A DNA stretch of 63,792 nt from Lysobacter antibioticus HS124 (GCF_000336385.2 NZ_HG424515.1:22393-86184), one strand, 5' to 3'. Positions 8,921 through 18,689 are shown, counted from the first letter of the stretch. Translations and numbers: made by a program. Notes: generated from the sequence alone by a model not told the origin.

Positions 8921-11900
8921 GCGCGGCACGCGACCCCTTCCTCGACCTGCCGCTGGACGGGCTGCGCCTGATCGAGGCCAGCGCCGGCACCGGCAAGACC
9001 TACACCCTGGCCACCCTGGTCACCCGTCTGGTGATCGAGCGCGGCCTGCGCATCGGCCAGATCCTGGCGGTGACCTTCACCGACGCCGCCACTCAGGAAC
9101 TGCGCGATCGCCTGCGCCGCCGTCTGCTGCTGGCCGCGCGCATCGCCGCCGCCGACCCGACCCTGCCGCGCGCCGGCGACGATGCCGAGCGCGCCCTGAC
9201 CCGGCAGTTGGTCGATGCGCAAGCCGAAGTCGAAGGCGTCGCGCCGTTGCGCGCGCGCCTGCAACGCGCCGCGCGCGAAATAGATTTGGCCGCGGTGGTC
9301 ACCATCCACGGTTTCTGCGCGCGCGTGCTGGCCGAGCATGCGCTGGAAACCGGGCAGCCGTTCGCGGCGCCGGAAATGATCGGCAGCGAACGCGAGCTGC
9401 TCGACGAGATCGCGGTCGACCTGTGGCGCGCGTTCGGCGACGACCCCGGCGCGGCCGAGCTGCTGTCGCGGCAGTGGCCGGGCGGACCGGAATCTCTGGC
9501 CGCCGACCTCGGCGCGCTGCTGCGCGCGCCGCTGCTGCGGCCGCCGCTGCCGGCCGAGGCGGCCGACCCGCTGCCGGCGCTGGAAGCGGCGGCGCAGGCC
9601 TTGCGCGAATCGTTCCGCGCCCACGGCGAAGAGGCCTGCATCGCGCTGGAGAACGCGATCGCGGCCAAGGCGTTGAACGGCAACAGTTACCGCGCCGGTT
9701 TCCCGCGCGAGGCCTGGGCTTTGCTCGAGCGCTGGTGCGCCGACGGCGATGCCGCGCAGGCGCCGGACCCGCGCCTGGACAAGCTGACCCCGGCCGCGCT
9801 GGCGGCCAAGACCAACAAGGGCAAGGACGCGTCGACACCGGCCTCGCCGTTGTTCGATGCGGTCGCGGCGTATCTCGATGCGGCCCGGTCGCGCGCGCAA
9901 TGGCTGGACGCGCAGGCGATCGCGCTGGTGCATCGCTTGCGCGCAGCGGCCGCGGGCCGCCTGGCCGAACTCAAGCGCGTGCGTCGGGTGCAGAGCTTCG
10001 ACGACCTGATCGACGACGTGTACCAGGCCTTGCAGGGGCCGCATGGCGAGGCCTTGGCCGCACGCCTGCGCCAGCAGTACGCGGTCGCCCTGGTCGACGA
10101 ATTCCAGGACACCGACCCGCGCCAATGGGCGATCTTCGAGCGCGTGTTCGGGCCGCGCAGCGCGGCGCCGGCCGGGCTGTTCCTGATCGGCGACCCCAAG
10201 CAGGCGATCTACGGCTTCCGCGGCGGCGACGTGCACACCTACCTCGGCGCGGCCGCCCAGGCCGAGCCGGCGCCGCCGCTGGAGCACAATTTCCGCTCGC
10301 GCCCGTCGCTGCTGGCGGCGATCTCGGCGTTGTACGCGCAAGCCGGCGACGCCGCCTTCGTCGATCCGCGCATCCGCTTCCGCGAAGTCGCGCCCGGCGG
10401 CGCGGTCGCCGATACCGATCTGCTGCGCGACGGCGCGGTCGCGCCGGCCTTGACCCTGCGCCGCCTGCCCGCGCCCGACGACGGCCGCAAGAAGGCCGAA
10501 TGGAACGCCGGCGAGTCGCGCGAACAGGCCGCGCGCGCCTGCGTCGCCGCGATCCACGCCTGGCTGGCGCAGGCGCGCGAGGGCCGGGCGACGATCGAAG
10601 GCCGGCCGCTGCAGCCGGCCGATATCGCCGTGCTGGTGCGCAGCCACGACGAGGCCGCGCGGATCCAGCAGGCGCTGACCGCCGCCGGCATTCCCGCGGT
10701 CGCCGCCGGCCGCCGCAGCCTGTTCGCGACCGAGCAGGCGCAGGACGTGTTGAATTTGTTCGACGCCCTGCTCCACCCCGGCGACAGCGGCCGCCTGCGT
10801 ACCGCCCTGGCCAGCGTGCTGATCGGCCTGGACGGCGCGGCGATCGCGCGCCTGGCGCAGGACGAGGCCGAGCAGGCGCAATGGCAGGCGCAGGCGCTGT
10901 TGTGGCGCGAGCGCTGGCAGCGCCACGGGCCGCTGGCGCTGATCGCCGACCTGTGCGCGGCGCAGGCGCCGCGCCTGCTCGCGCTCGACGACGGCGAGCG
11001 GCGCCTGACCAATCTGCTCCAACTCGGCGAAGTGCTGCAGGAAGCCGACACCCGCGCGCTGGGCTTACACGGTCTGCGCGACTGGTTGCGCCTGCGCATC
11101 GCCGAGGCCGACGACAGCGACGAGAAGCAGCAACTGCGCCTGGAATCGGACGCGCGCCGGGTGCAGATCCTGACCCTGCACAAGAGCAAGGGCCTGGAGT
11201 TCGGCCTGGTGTTCCTGCCGTTCGCGGCGATGAACAAGGAGCCCAAGGAAGGCCGCTGGTGCGAGTACCCGGACCCCGAGCACGGCAAGGTGCTGCAGCT
11301 GAAGACCGAGCTGAGCGTCGGCGCGCCCGACTGGAAGACGGCCTTCGCGCGCGCCGCCGAAGAGCAGCGCGCCGAGGACGCGCGCCTGCTCTACGTCGGC
11401 CTGACCCGCGCCCGCCACGCACTGTGGATCGCCTGCGGCCCGCTGTACCGCAGCGCCGAATCGCCGCTGCAGCCGATGCTGGGCGACCTCGACGGCCTGG
11501 CCGCGGCGTGGCCGCAGGCGATCGAACTCGACACGGTGGCGCTCGGCGCACCGCCGCGGCCGCTGCCGCCGGCGGCGAGCGGACAGGTACCGGCGGCACG
11601 CATCGCGCGCCGCGCCGGTCCGGCGCGCGACTGGTGGGTGTACAGCTTCACCCAGCTGACCCAGGAAGACGATCGCGCTGCCGCGGCCGAGGAGCGCGGC
11701 GCCGAAGACGAGCCGGAGACCGCACCGGTGCTGCTGGCGCCGGGCGATGCGCGTTTCTCCGGCAGCCGTTTCGGCAACGTGTTGCACGAGGCGCTGGAAC
11801 GGGTGGATTTCCAGCGCTGGAGCGATTGGCGCGATGACGGCGCACCGGCGCCGGACCAGGCCGCGCTGCTGGTGCAGGCGTTGCGCAAGGAAGGCTACGC

Positions 11901-12489
11901 CGAGCAGGACATCGACGACGGTACGGCCTTGCTGGCCTCGCTGGTCGGCCGCACCTTGACCGCGGTCTTGCCCGAAGGCGCGCGCCTGTGCGCGCTGCCG
12001 GATGCGGCGCGGCGCGCCGAGATGGAGTTCCACTTCGCTTTGGAAGCGGCGCCGGTCGACGCTTTGCTGGCGACGCTGCACGCGCACGGCTGGCTGCGCG
12101 AGCGTCGCGGCTTCGGCCTGCGTCGGCGCCTGGACGGGCTGATGACCGGCAAGATCGACCTGGTCTACGCCCACGACGGCCGCTATTACGTGCTCGACTA
12201 CAAGACCAACCGCTTGCCGGCCTACGACCCGGCGCAACTCGAGCGGGCGATGGCCGACAGCGAATACACCCTGCAGTCGCTGATCTATACCGTCGCCCTG
12301 CACCGCTGGCTGCGCTTCCGCCTCGGCCCGGACTACGACTACGCACGCGATTTCGGCGGCGTGCGCTATCTATTCTGCCGCGGCCTGGACCCGGCCGATC
12401 CGGCCGCGGGGGTGTGCGCGTTCACGCCGCCGGCGGCCCTGGTCGATGCGGTCGACGGCTTGTTCGCCGGCCACGGAGTCAGCGCATGA
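8917..12489 (+). CDS. recB: RecB helicase-nuclease subunit of exonuclease V
   Basis: RecB is the slow 3'-5' helicase and the only nuclease of RecBCD. The 1190-residue product carries Walker A ASAGTGKT (21-28), Walker B VDEFQD (D394, E395), the UvrD-type motif TLHKSKGLEF and LLYVGLTRAR. The C-terminal nuclease domain has D1081 in GKIDLVY and D1094-Y-K1096. These match the spacing of E. coli D1067, D1080 and K1082, so the nuclease should be active. ATGA overlaps join it to recC upstream and recD downstream. A second, much longer open frame spans recC and recB on the same strand but is out of frame with recC and only coincides with recB at its 3' half. Confidence 0.96.
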   Translation: MSAARDPFLDLPLDGLRLIEASAGTGKTYTLATLVTRLVIERGLRIGQILAVTFTDAATQELRDRLRRRLLLAARIAAADPTLPRAGDDAERALTRQLVDAQAEVEGVAPLRARLQRAAREIDLAAVVTIHGFCARVLAEHALETGQPFAAPEMIGSERELLDEIAVDLWRAFGDDPGAAELLSRQWPGGPESLAADLGALLRAPLLRPPLPAEAADPLPALEAAAQALRESFRAHGEEACIALENAIAAKALNGNSYRAGFPREAWALLERWCADGDAAQAPDPRLDKLTPAALAAKTNKGKDASTPASPLFDAVAAYLDAARSRAQWLDAQAIALVHRLRAAAAGRLAELKRVRRVQSFDDLIDDVYQALQGPHGEALAARLRQQYAVALVDEFQDTDPRQWAIFERVFGPRSAAPAGLFLIGDPKQAIYGFRGGDVHTYLGAAAQAEPAPPLEHNFRSRPSLLAAISALYAQAGDAAFVDPRIRFREVAPGGAVADTDLLRDGAVAPALTLRRLPAPDDGRKKAEWNAGESREQAARACVAAIHAWLAQAREGRATIEGRPLQPADIAVLVRSHDEAARIQQALTAAGIPAVAAGRRSLFATEQAQDVLNLFDALLHPGDSGRLRTALASVLIGLDGAAIARLAQDEAEQAQWQAQALLWRERWQRHGPLALIADLCAAQAPRLLALDDGERRLTNLLQLGEVLQEADTRALGLHGLRDWLRLRIAEADDSDEKQQLRLESDARRVQILTLHKSKGLEFGLVFLPFAAMNKEPKEGRWCEYPDPEHGKVLQLKTELSVGAPDWKTAFARAAEEQRAEDARLLYVGLTRARHALWIACGPLYRSAESPLQPMLGDLDGLAAAWPQAIELDTVALGAPPRPLPPAASGQVPAARIARRAGPARDWWVYSFTQLTQEDDRAAAAEERGAEDEPETAPVLLAPGDARFSGSRFGNVLHEALERVDFQRWSDWRDDGAPAPDQAALLVQALRKEGYAEQDIDDGTALLASLVGRTLTAVLPEGARLCALPDAARRAEMEFHFALEAAPVDALLATLHAHGWLRERRGFGLRRRLDGLMTGKIDLVYAHDGRYYVLDYKTNRLPAYDPAQLERAMADSEYTLQSLIYTVALHRWLRFRLGPDYDYARDFGGVRYLFCRGLDPADPAAGVCAFTPPAALVDAVDGLFAGHGVSA

Positions 12490-14318
12490 GCCTGCTCGAC
12501 GCGCTGTTCCGCGACGGCAGCCTGCGCACCGTCGATCACGCCCTGGCCCAGGCGCTGCGACGGCTCGACCGCGACACGCCCGACCCGGTGCTGGCCGCGG
12601 CGGCACTGGCGTCGCAGGCGATCGCGCGCGGCCACGCCGCGTTCGATCCGGCCCAACCGCAGGCCTACAGCGAGGCCGCGATCGACTGGCCCGAGCCGCG
12701 GGCCTGGCGCGAAGCGCTGGCGCAGTCGCGCTGGGTCGCCACGCCCGACCCGCAGCAGCCGGCCGACGCCGAGACGCCGCTGGTGCTGGAGCGCGGCCTG
12801 CTCTACCTGCGCCGCTATCGCGAGTACGAACGCCGCCTGGCCCAGGGGTTGCGCCGGATCGCCGCGCAGGCGCCGCCGCCGCCCGATCTGCAGGCGCTGG
12901 CGCCGTTGTTCGCGGCCTTGTTCCCGCAGGCGCGCGACGGCGACCGCCAGGCGCGCGCGGCGGCGCTGGCGCTGCTGCAATCGCTGCTGCTGGCGACCGG
13001 CGGCCCCGGTACCGGCAAGACCACCACCATCGCCCGCTTGCTCGCGCTGCTGATCGCGCAGGCGCGCCTGGACGGAGCGACGCCGCCGCGCATCGCCCTG
13101 GCCGCACCGACCGGACGCGCCGCCGAACGCATGGCCGAAAGCCTGCGCATGGCGGCGGGCGCGCTGCAGACGCTGGAACCCGGCTTGGCCGCGGCCCTGC
13201 CGGCATCGGCCAGCACCCTGCATCGCTTGCTCGGCAGCGTGCCCGACAGCGCACGCTTCAAGCACGATGCGGGCCATCCGCTGGCCTACGACGCGATCGT
13301 GGTCGACGAGGCCTCAATGGTCGACCTGCCGCTGATGTGCAAGCTGGTCGAGGCGGTGCCCGACGGCGCGCGGCTGATCCTGCTCGGCGATCGCGATCAG
13401 CTGCCCTCGGTCGAAGCCGGCGACGTGCTGGCGGCGATCGTCGACGCCGCCGGCGAGGACGAAGGACTGCCGGCGCCGGTCGCCGAACGCCTGCGGCCCC
13501 TGCTCGGCGAATTGCCTGTGCGCGCCGACCCGGGTCCGTTCGGCGCCTGCCGGGTGCATCTGCGCCGCGGCTATCGCCAGGCCGAAAGCCTGGACCTGGC
13601 GCCGCTGGCGGCGGCGGTACGCGCCGGCGATGCCGATGCCGCGTTGGCCTTGCTGCGCAGCGGCGAGTTGGCCGGGGTGCATTTCCACGAGGACCTGCAC
13701 GACCCGTTGACCGGCGTCGGCCGCGAAGCCTTGTTGCCGGCCTGGCGCGCCTTGAGCGAGGCGCGCGATCCGTTGCAGGCCCTGGCCCTGGCCACGCGCC
13801 TGCGCCTGCTGACCGCGCTGCGCGACGGCGGCCAGGGCGCGGCGCCGCTCAATGCGCGGATCGAAGAGGCCCTGGCCGGTTCGCACCGGCCGACCTATTT
13901 CCACGGCCGGCTGCTGCTGATCACCGAGAACAGTTATCGCCACGGCCTGTTCAACGGCGACATCGGCGTGTGCCTGCGCGCGCGCGACGAGCAGGGCCGC
14001 GACGTGCCTGGCGCGCCGGTGCTGGCCTGGTTCGCCGGCGGCGCCGGCGGCGCGCGGCCGTTCCATCCCTCCGCCCTGCCCGCCCACGGCGGCGCGTTCG
14101 CGATGACCGTGCATAAATCGCAGGGCTCGGAGTTCGATTCGGTGTGGCTGCAGCTGCCGCGCCAGGACGCGCGCCACCTGTCGCGCGAGCTGGTCTACAC
14201 CGGACTGACCCGGGCCCGGCGCGAGCTGCATCTGGCCGCGAGCGAGGCGGTGCTGCGCCAGGCGCTGTCGCGGCATGCGGCGCGGGTCTCGGGGTTGGCG
14301 TGGCGATTGGGCGGGTGA
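12486..14318 (+). CDS. recD: RecD helicase subunit of exonuclease V
   Basis: RecD is the fast 5'-3' helicase of RecBCD. The 610-residue product (E. coli RecD is 608) has a regulatory N-terminal region, then Walker A GGPGTGKTT (172-180), Walker B IVVDEASMVDL, LLGDRDQLPSVEAGDVL and a C-terminal motif with AMTVHKSQGSEFDSVWLQLP and LVYTGLTRAR. The start was set at 12486 because it overlaps the recB stop by 4 bp and gives the family N-terminus; the upstream extension lies within recB. All three subunits are intact, so a complete RecBCD enzyme is expected. Confidence 0.96.
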   Translation: MSLLDALFRDGSLRTVDHALAQALRRLDRDTPDPVLAAAALASQAIARGHAAFDPAQPQAYSEAAIDWPEPRAWREALAQSRWVATPDPQQPADAETPLVLERGLLYLRRYREYERRLAQGLRRIAAQAPPPPDLQALAPLFAALFPQARDGDRQARAAALALLQSLLLATGGPGTGKTTTIARLLALLIAQARLDGATPPRIALAAPTGRAAERMAESLRMAAGALQTLEPGLAAALPASASTLHRLLGSVPDSARFKHDAGHPLAYDAIVVDEASMVDLPLMCKLVEAVPDGARLILLGDRDQLPSVEAGDVLAAIVDAAGEDEGLPAPVAERLRPLLGELPVRADPGPFGACRVHLRRGYRQAESLDLAPLAAAVRAGDADAALALLRSGELAGVHFHEDLHDPLTGVGREALLPAWRALSEARDPLQALALATRLRLLTALRDGGQGAAPLNARIEEALAGSHRPTYFHGRLLLITENSYRHGLFNGDIGVCLRARDEQGRDVPGAPVLAWFAGGAGGARPFHPSALPAHGGAFAMTVHKSQGSEFDSVWLQLPRQDARHLSRELVYTGLTRARRELHLAASEAVLRQALSRHAARVSGLAWRLGG

Positions 14319-14649
14319 GGTCGGCGTTGGGCTGGAGCGGCGACAGCAACAGCAACAGCAAATCCCCCTGCCCCGCTTTTTGAAAGGGGGAACGGCAGGA
14401 GCTTCAAAAGGGTTAGTGGGAGCGGCTGGTTGGAGGGGGATCGATCGGCGCGTGCAGCCAGGGCGTGTCGCAACACGGCGCCGGTCACCTGCCCGTTCCC
14501 ATACTCGCCCGGCGCGTGCCCGCTTGGGGTGCGCGTACGCACCCGGAGCCTTCGCCCCTTTTCGGAACGCGTACGTACCCGAAGCATCCTCCCCTTGGAA
14601 AAGGGGGGATGGATTCGCTCTCAGCGTCTTCGATCCGACGCTGCGGTCC
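14319..14649. repeat. Dispersed hairpin repeats between recD and the LysR gene
   Basis: Two copies of one repeat family fill this convergent gap. One (about 14341-14394) reads AGCAACAGCAAATCCCCCTG, then CCCCGCTTTTTGAAAGGGGG. The other is inverted (about 14585-14624, CCTCCCCTTGGAAAAGGGG then GGATTCGCT). The C-run/G-run parts can form hairpins and may act as transcription terminators for recD and for the LysR gene. Between them lies a smaller inverted motif around GCGTACGCACCC and GCGTACGTACCC. I see no gene. Confidence 0.65.
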
Positions 14650-15807
14650 TCAAACCAGCGCCGCGTCCTCGTCGCTGGGCGTATCGTCGCGACGCGCATC
14701 GGCCGGGGCCGCCTTGCCGGCGCGCGCCGGGGCCTTGCCGCCGCGACCGTCCACCGCTTCGGCGATCGCTTCGATCGCCTCCACCACCGGCACCGCGATC
14801 GTGCGCGATTCGCCGGCCTCCTTGGCCAGCCCGTGCGCCAACGCCGCTTCGGCTTCCTCCGACGCCTTGCGGAAACGCTTGGCGTCCGGGCACAGCACCT
14901 GCATGTAGTCGGCGTCGAAGTTGAGCCGCTCGACCAGGAAGTCGATGAAGGCGCGGACCTTGGGCGATTGCACCTGGCCGCGCGGGAACACCGCGTTGAA
15001 CTCGTATTCCGGCCCAGTCCAGCCGGCCAGCACGCGCTGCACGTAGCCCTGTTCGGCGAAGGCCTTGACGGTGACGTCGGCGGCCAGCATCAGCGCCTCG
15101 CCGCACAGCAGCGCGCCGCGCAGCGGGCCCGGGTCGTTGGCGACCATCACCGGGTCGATCACGTAGTCGACGCTGCGTTCGCCGTCGCTGAGCGGCCAGA
15201 CGTATTCGTTGTTGCGGCGCGATTTCGGCATCGCCAGGGTGCGGTGATGGCGCAGATCGTCCGGGTGCAGCGGTTCGCCGTGGCGCGCCAGGTAATTGGG
15301 GCTGGCGTAGATCTGGGTGCGGAAGATCGCCAGCCGGCGCTTGATCAGGTTCGAATCGGGCAGGTCGCCGACCCGCAGCGCGACGTCGATGCCCTTGTCG
15401 ATCAGGTCGACGTTGTCGTTGCTGAGGTTCATCTCCACCCGCACTTCCGGGTGGCGCGCGTGGAACTCGCCCAGCAGCGGCGCGATCCAGGTGATGCCGA
15501 CCGAGTACGGCGCGGTGATGCGCAACCAGCCGCGCGGGCCGCCCTGCAGCTGGCCGACCGCGCTTTCGGCCTCGGCCAGCTCGCGGGCGATGCGCTGGCA
15601 ATGCTCGAAGTACAGATTGCCGGCCTCGGTCAGGCCGAGCTTGCGCGTCGTGCGATGCAGCAGTTGCGCGCCGAGCCGGGTTTCCAGTTCCTGCACCTTG
15701 CGGCTGACCGTGGTCTTGGGCAGGCGCAGCGCGCGCGCGGCGGCGATGAAGCTGCCGCTTTCGACCACTTTGACGAAGATCAGGGTGTCGTTGAGATCGT
15801 GAGCCAT
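14650..15807 (-). CDS. LysR-type regulator, likely controller of the adjacent RND efflux operon
   Basis: A DNA-binding regulator of the LysR family. The N-terminal winged helix-turn-helix is clear (LNDTLIFVKVVESGSFIAAARALRLPKTTVSRKVQELE within 5-42), and the co-inducer domain runs from about 90 to 305. A tail of about 70 residues follows, which is Ala/Asp/Lys-rich and unusual for a family of about 300 residues. The start at 15807 (MAHDLND) was chosen over an upstream ATG at 15930 because it begins just before the HTH. It diverges from an operon with an SDR-like gene and MFP-RND-OMF genes. The same arrangement is known for SmeRv/SmeU1VWX of Stenotrophomonas and MexT/MexEF-OprN of Pseudomonas, so control of that operon is a reasonable inference. 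Confidence 0.88.
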   Translation of the reverse strand: MAHDLNDTLIFVKVVESGSFIAAARALRLPKTTVSRKVQELETRLGAQLLHRTTRKLGLTEAGNLYFEHCQRIARELAEAESAVGQLQGGPRGWLRITAPYSVGITWIAPLLGEFHARHPEVRVEMNLSNDNVDLIDKGIDVALRVGDLPDSNLIKRRLAIFRTQIYASPNYLARHGEPLHPDDLRHHRTLAMPKSRRNNEYVWPLSDGERSVDYVIDPVMVANDPGPLRGALLCGEALMLAADVTVKAFAEQGYVQRVLAGWTGPEYEFNAVFPRGQVQSPKVRAFIDFLVERLNFDADYMQVLCPDAKRFRKASEEAEAALAHGLAKEAGESRTIAVPVVEAIEAIAEAVDGRGGKAPARAGKAAPADARRDDTPSDEDAALV

Positions 15808-16240
15808 GGGGGATGGCCTCCTTTGCGAATGTGGGCGATGCCGAACCGGCGTCGCCGCGCGATGCGGCCCGGCCGTGGCCCGTCGGTGCTGGAACGAAAA
15901 CGCGAAGCGGATGAGCGGATAACCACGCAAGAGCGTCGGTGCATGAACGGGCGGGCGGCAATGACGTCTGTCACCGCGGTCGACTGATCCCGTCCACTGC
16001 CGTGGATGGCGCGCGGCGGCGACAGTGGCGCACGTCGTCGTCCCGGCCGTGCGGCGCTTCCTGCGCCGGCGGTCGTTTCCCCCTTGCTTCCGTTCCAGGC
16101 GTGGGGGCCGGACGCGGTGCGATCAAGAGGGTACAGAGGGTATTGGCCCGATGTCGGGACAATTATTCCCTGAATCAGTGGCTAATCAAGTGCCGTTGGC
16201 CTCTCTACTCTGTGCCGCAGATCGACACGAGGCCCCCGCC
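15808..16240. promoter_or_regulatory. Divergent regulatory region between LysR gene and efflux operon
   Basis: This 433-bp region separates the regulator from the operon it probably controls. Around 16165-16176 there is a small inverted repeat, ATTC-CCT-GAAT, within a less GC-rich patch (AATTATTCCCTGAATCAG). A T-N11-A pattern suited to LysR binding is present there, about 70 bp before the first operon gene. I could not assign a -35/-10 pair with confidence. No credible gene lies in this region. Confidence 0.45.
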
Positions 16241-16534
16241 ATGTTGACCCCCCGTCAAGCCCGATTCGCTTTTCTACCTTTGATGTTGGTGGCCATGTCC
16301 GCCCTGATCGGGCTGGCCGTGGTCGTGTTTCGCCAGGGCCTGGCCCAAGGCCCGGAAGAGGCCTGGATGCTGGCCTGGGTGCTCGCGTTCACCATCGCCC
16401 TGCCGGCGGCCATGCTGCTGATGCCGGCGGTGAGCGCGCTGCTGGCGCATTACACCCGAGGTCATTCCGAGGGTGACACGCGTCATGGGATCATCCCGGT
16501 CGTGGGATCAAAAGTCCCAGGGGCGGGACAATGA
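16241..16534 (+). CDS. Small DUF2798-like membrane protein
   Basis: A 97-residue protein with two hydrophobic helices (about 8-29 and 41-64) separated by a short acidic loop. The pattern, including ARFAFLPLMLVAMSALIGL and the Ala/Leu/Pro second helix, fits DUF2798, a family of small two-helix membrane proteins of unknown role. The ATG at 16241 was chosen because the hydrophobic core starts just after it. The 25-residue hydrophilic tail is longer than is typical. It overlaps the SDR-like gene by 4 bp (ATGA), making it the first gene of the efflux operon. A role in export or its control is only suggested by position. Confidence 0.72.
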   Translation: MLTPRQARFAFLPLMLVAMSALIGLAVVVFRQGLAQGPEEAWMLAWVLAFTIALPAAMLLMPAVSALLAHYTRGHSEGDTRHGIIPVVGSKVPGAGQ

Positions 16535-17478
16535 AAGCCCCTTTGGTTGTACTCGGTGCCACCGGCGGCATCGGCCGCGGGGTCGTCCGCGCCGCGATCG
16601 ATAGCGGCCGGCCGGTCGTCGCGGTCGCGCGCCAGGCCTCCGAACTCAAGGCGCTCAAGGCCGGCTACCCCCATGCCGACCTGACCACGATCGCCGGTTC
16701 GGTCGCCAACGACGCCGCCGGCGCCAAGCTCGCGCGCGCGCTGCGCAAGCTCGGGCGCCCGCTCGCCGGCGTGGTCGCCGCGGTCTGCGGCAACGCCGAA
16801 CGCGGCCGCCTGCTCGATAACCCGGCCGAGTTTCTGCGCCGCAAGCTCGACGAGGACCTCCTCCCCCACCTCGCCGCGGCGCGTCACTTGCTGCCTCTGC
16901 TGGCCGAATACGATCGCGGCGGCACGTATGTGCTGATCGGCGGTCCCGGCAGCGAGCATCCCTGGGCCGGCTACGGGCACCGTTCGATCGGCGCCGCCGC
17001 GCTGCGCATGCTCGCGCGCGTGCTGCACGACGAAGCGCGCCAGTTGTCGGTGCGGGTGCAGTTGCTCGCCGTCGACACGCCGGTGTGCACCGAGTTCAAC
17101 CAACGCCATTCCTGCCCCGAATGGCCGAGCGCGCTGTCGGTCGGGCAGCGTGCCCTGGCCCTGGTCGATCACGACGTCAGCGGCGAGCTGCCGCGCCCGA
17201 TCGTGCCCTACGCGCTGCGCTTGCCGCCGCCGGAACTGCCGCCGCGCGGCGCCGCGCGCGTTCCGCCTCCGCCCGCCCGCGACGAGCCCGCGCGCTCGCA
17301 GCCCGCCAGCGATTCCGATCCCGCCGCCCGTTCCATCCTCCCCGAGTCGACGCCTTCGGGTGCGCAAGATCCGGACTGCGCATCGGACGAAAAGGCGCAA
17401 CGCTGTCTGCAGGACGCGCGTGCGCTGTTGAAGTCGTTGACCTCCAAGAATCCCAAACAGGAACCCACCCCCCGATGA
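16531..17478 (+). CDS. SDR-like NAD(P)-binding protein of the efflux operon
   Basis: A Rossmann-fold protein of 315 residues. The dinucleotide motif GATGGIG is at 9-15. The usual SDR catalytic YxxxK is not intact: Tyr148 is followed at +4 by Ser152 instead of Lys, so the protein may bind cofactor without normal SDR chemistry. The last 85 residues are Pro/Ser-rich and look disordered, ending with a short charged helix. SmeU1 in the Stenotrophomonas smeU1VWU2X operon is also an SDR encoded just before the adaptor gene, so the gene order is meaningful. It is coupled to its neighbours by ATGA overlaps on both sides. Its substrate is unknown. Confidence 0.78.
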   Translation: MKAPLVVLGATGGIGRGVVRAAIDSGRPVVAVARQASELKALKAGYPHADLTTIAGSVANDAAGAKLARALRKLGRPLAGVVAAVCGNAERGRLLDNPAEFLRRKLDEDLLPHLAAARHLLPLLAEYDRGGTYVLIGGPGSEHPWAGYGHRSIGAAALRMLARVLHDEARQLSVRVQLLAVDTPVCTEFNQRHSCPEWPSALSVGQRALALVDHDVSGELPRPIVPYALRLPPPELPPRGAARVPPPPARDEPARSQPASDSDPAARSILPESTPSGAQDPDCASDEKAQRCLQDARALLKSLTSKNPKQEPTPR

Positions 17479-18689
17479 GCACTCGCAAATCTCTCGTCCG
17501 CTCCGCCCGTACCGGCGTCGGACCCTCCGTGCTCGCGCTGGCCGCGAGCATCGTCATCGCCCTGGTCGCCGTGGGTTGCGGCAGCCAGGCCGCCACGCCG
17601 GAAGGCATGCCGCCGCCGCCGGAAGTCAGCGTCGCCCAGGTGCTGAACAAGCAGGTCCGGCAGTGGGACGAGTTCACCGGCCGGGTCAGCGCGATCGAAA
17701 CGGTCGAGCTGCGTCCGCGCGTGAGCGGCTATGTCGAGCGCGTCGCCTACCAGGAAGGCCAGGAGGTCAAGAAGGGCGATCTGCTGTTCGTGATCGACCA
17801 GCGCCGCTACCGCGCCGAGCTCGCGCGCGCCCAGGCCGAACTCGAGCGCGCGCGCGCCGAAGCGCGCCTGGCCCAGACCCAGGACAAGCGCGCCCAGACC
17901 CTGGTCGAGGCCAAGGCGATCTCGCGCGAAGAGTTCGAGACCCGCCGCGCCGCCAGCACCCAGGGCGACGCCGCGGTGCGCGCAGCCGAAGCCGCGGTCG
18001 CCTCGGCCCAGCTCGACCTGACCTTCACCGAAGTGCGTTCGCCGATCAGCGGCCGCGCCGGCCGCGCCCTGGTCACTGTCGGCAACCTGGCCTCGGCCGA
18101 CCAGACCCTGCTGACCACCCTGGTCTCGCAGGACCCGATGTACGTCTACTTCGAAAGCGACGAGCAGACCTACCTGCGCTACAAGGAACTGGCCCGCAAG
18201 GGCGAACGCGCCGACAGCAAGAACCCGGTGCGCGTCGGTCTGGCCAGCGAAACCGGCTACCCGCACGAGGGCACGGTCGATTTCACCGACAACCAGGTCG
18301 ACCCGAGCACCGGCACCATCCGCGCCCGCGCGGTGCTGCCGAACCCGGACCGTTTGTTCACCCCGGGCCTGTTCGCGCGCGTCCAGCTCGAAGGCAGCGG
18401 CGACTTCCAGGCCCTGCTGGTCGACGACAAGGCGGTGCTGACCGACCAGGACCGCAAGTACGTCTACGTGCTCGGGCCGAAGAACGAGGCCCTGCGCAAG
18501 GACATCGTGCCGGGGCGGATGATCGACGGCTTGCGCGTGGTCACCTCCGGCTTGTCGCCGCAGGACAAGGTCATCGTCCACGGCGTGCAGAAGGTGTTCA
18601 TGCCGGGCATGCCGGTGTCGCCCAAGACCATCGCGATGGGCGCGCCGGCTCCGGGTCCGCAGGTGGCGCAGGCGGCCGGGTCGAAGTGA
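17475..18689 (+). CDS. RND efflux periplasmic adaptor (MexE/SmeV type)
   Basis: A membrane fusion protein that links the RND pump to the outer-membrane channel. The 404-residue product has a signal sequence ending in VAVGC (lipobox Cys35), so it is probably an inner-membrane-anchored lipoprotein. The lipoyl half-motif RPRVSGYVERVAYQEGQEVKKGDLLFVID is followed by a helical hairpin (about 110-175) and the second half LTFTEVRSPISGRAGRALVTVGNLAS. The start at 17475 overlaps the SDR-like stop by 4 bp. The length fits AcrA/MexE. Its RND partner gene begins 137 bp downstream, behind two strong hairpins. Confidence 0.94.
   Translation: MSTRKSLVRSARTGVGPSVLALAASIVIALVAVGCGSQAATPEGMPPPPEVSVAQVLNKQVRQWDEFTGRVSAIETVELRPRVSGYVERVAYQEGQEVKKGDLLFVIDQRRYRAELARAQAELERARAEARLAQTQDKRAQTLVEAKAISREEFETRRAASTQGDAAVRAAEAAVASAQLDLTFTEVRSPISGRAGRALVTVGNLASADQTLLTTLVSQDPMYVYFESDEQTYLRYKELARKGERADSKNPVRVGLASETGYPHEGTVDFTDNQVDPSTGTIRARAVLPNPDRLFTPGLFARVQLEGSGDFQALLVDDKAVLTDQDRKYVYVLGPKNEALRKDIVPGRMIDGLRVVTSGLSPQDKVIVHGVQKVFMPGMPVSPKTIAMGAPAPGPQVAQAAGSK

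Noticed and set aside
5362-12489. A 2,375-codon open frame on the plus strand
   Set aside because: Its 3' half is the true recB frame, but the 5' half runs out of frame through recC and is Arg/Ala/Pro-rich with no domain. It results from GC-rich codon bias suppressing stops.
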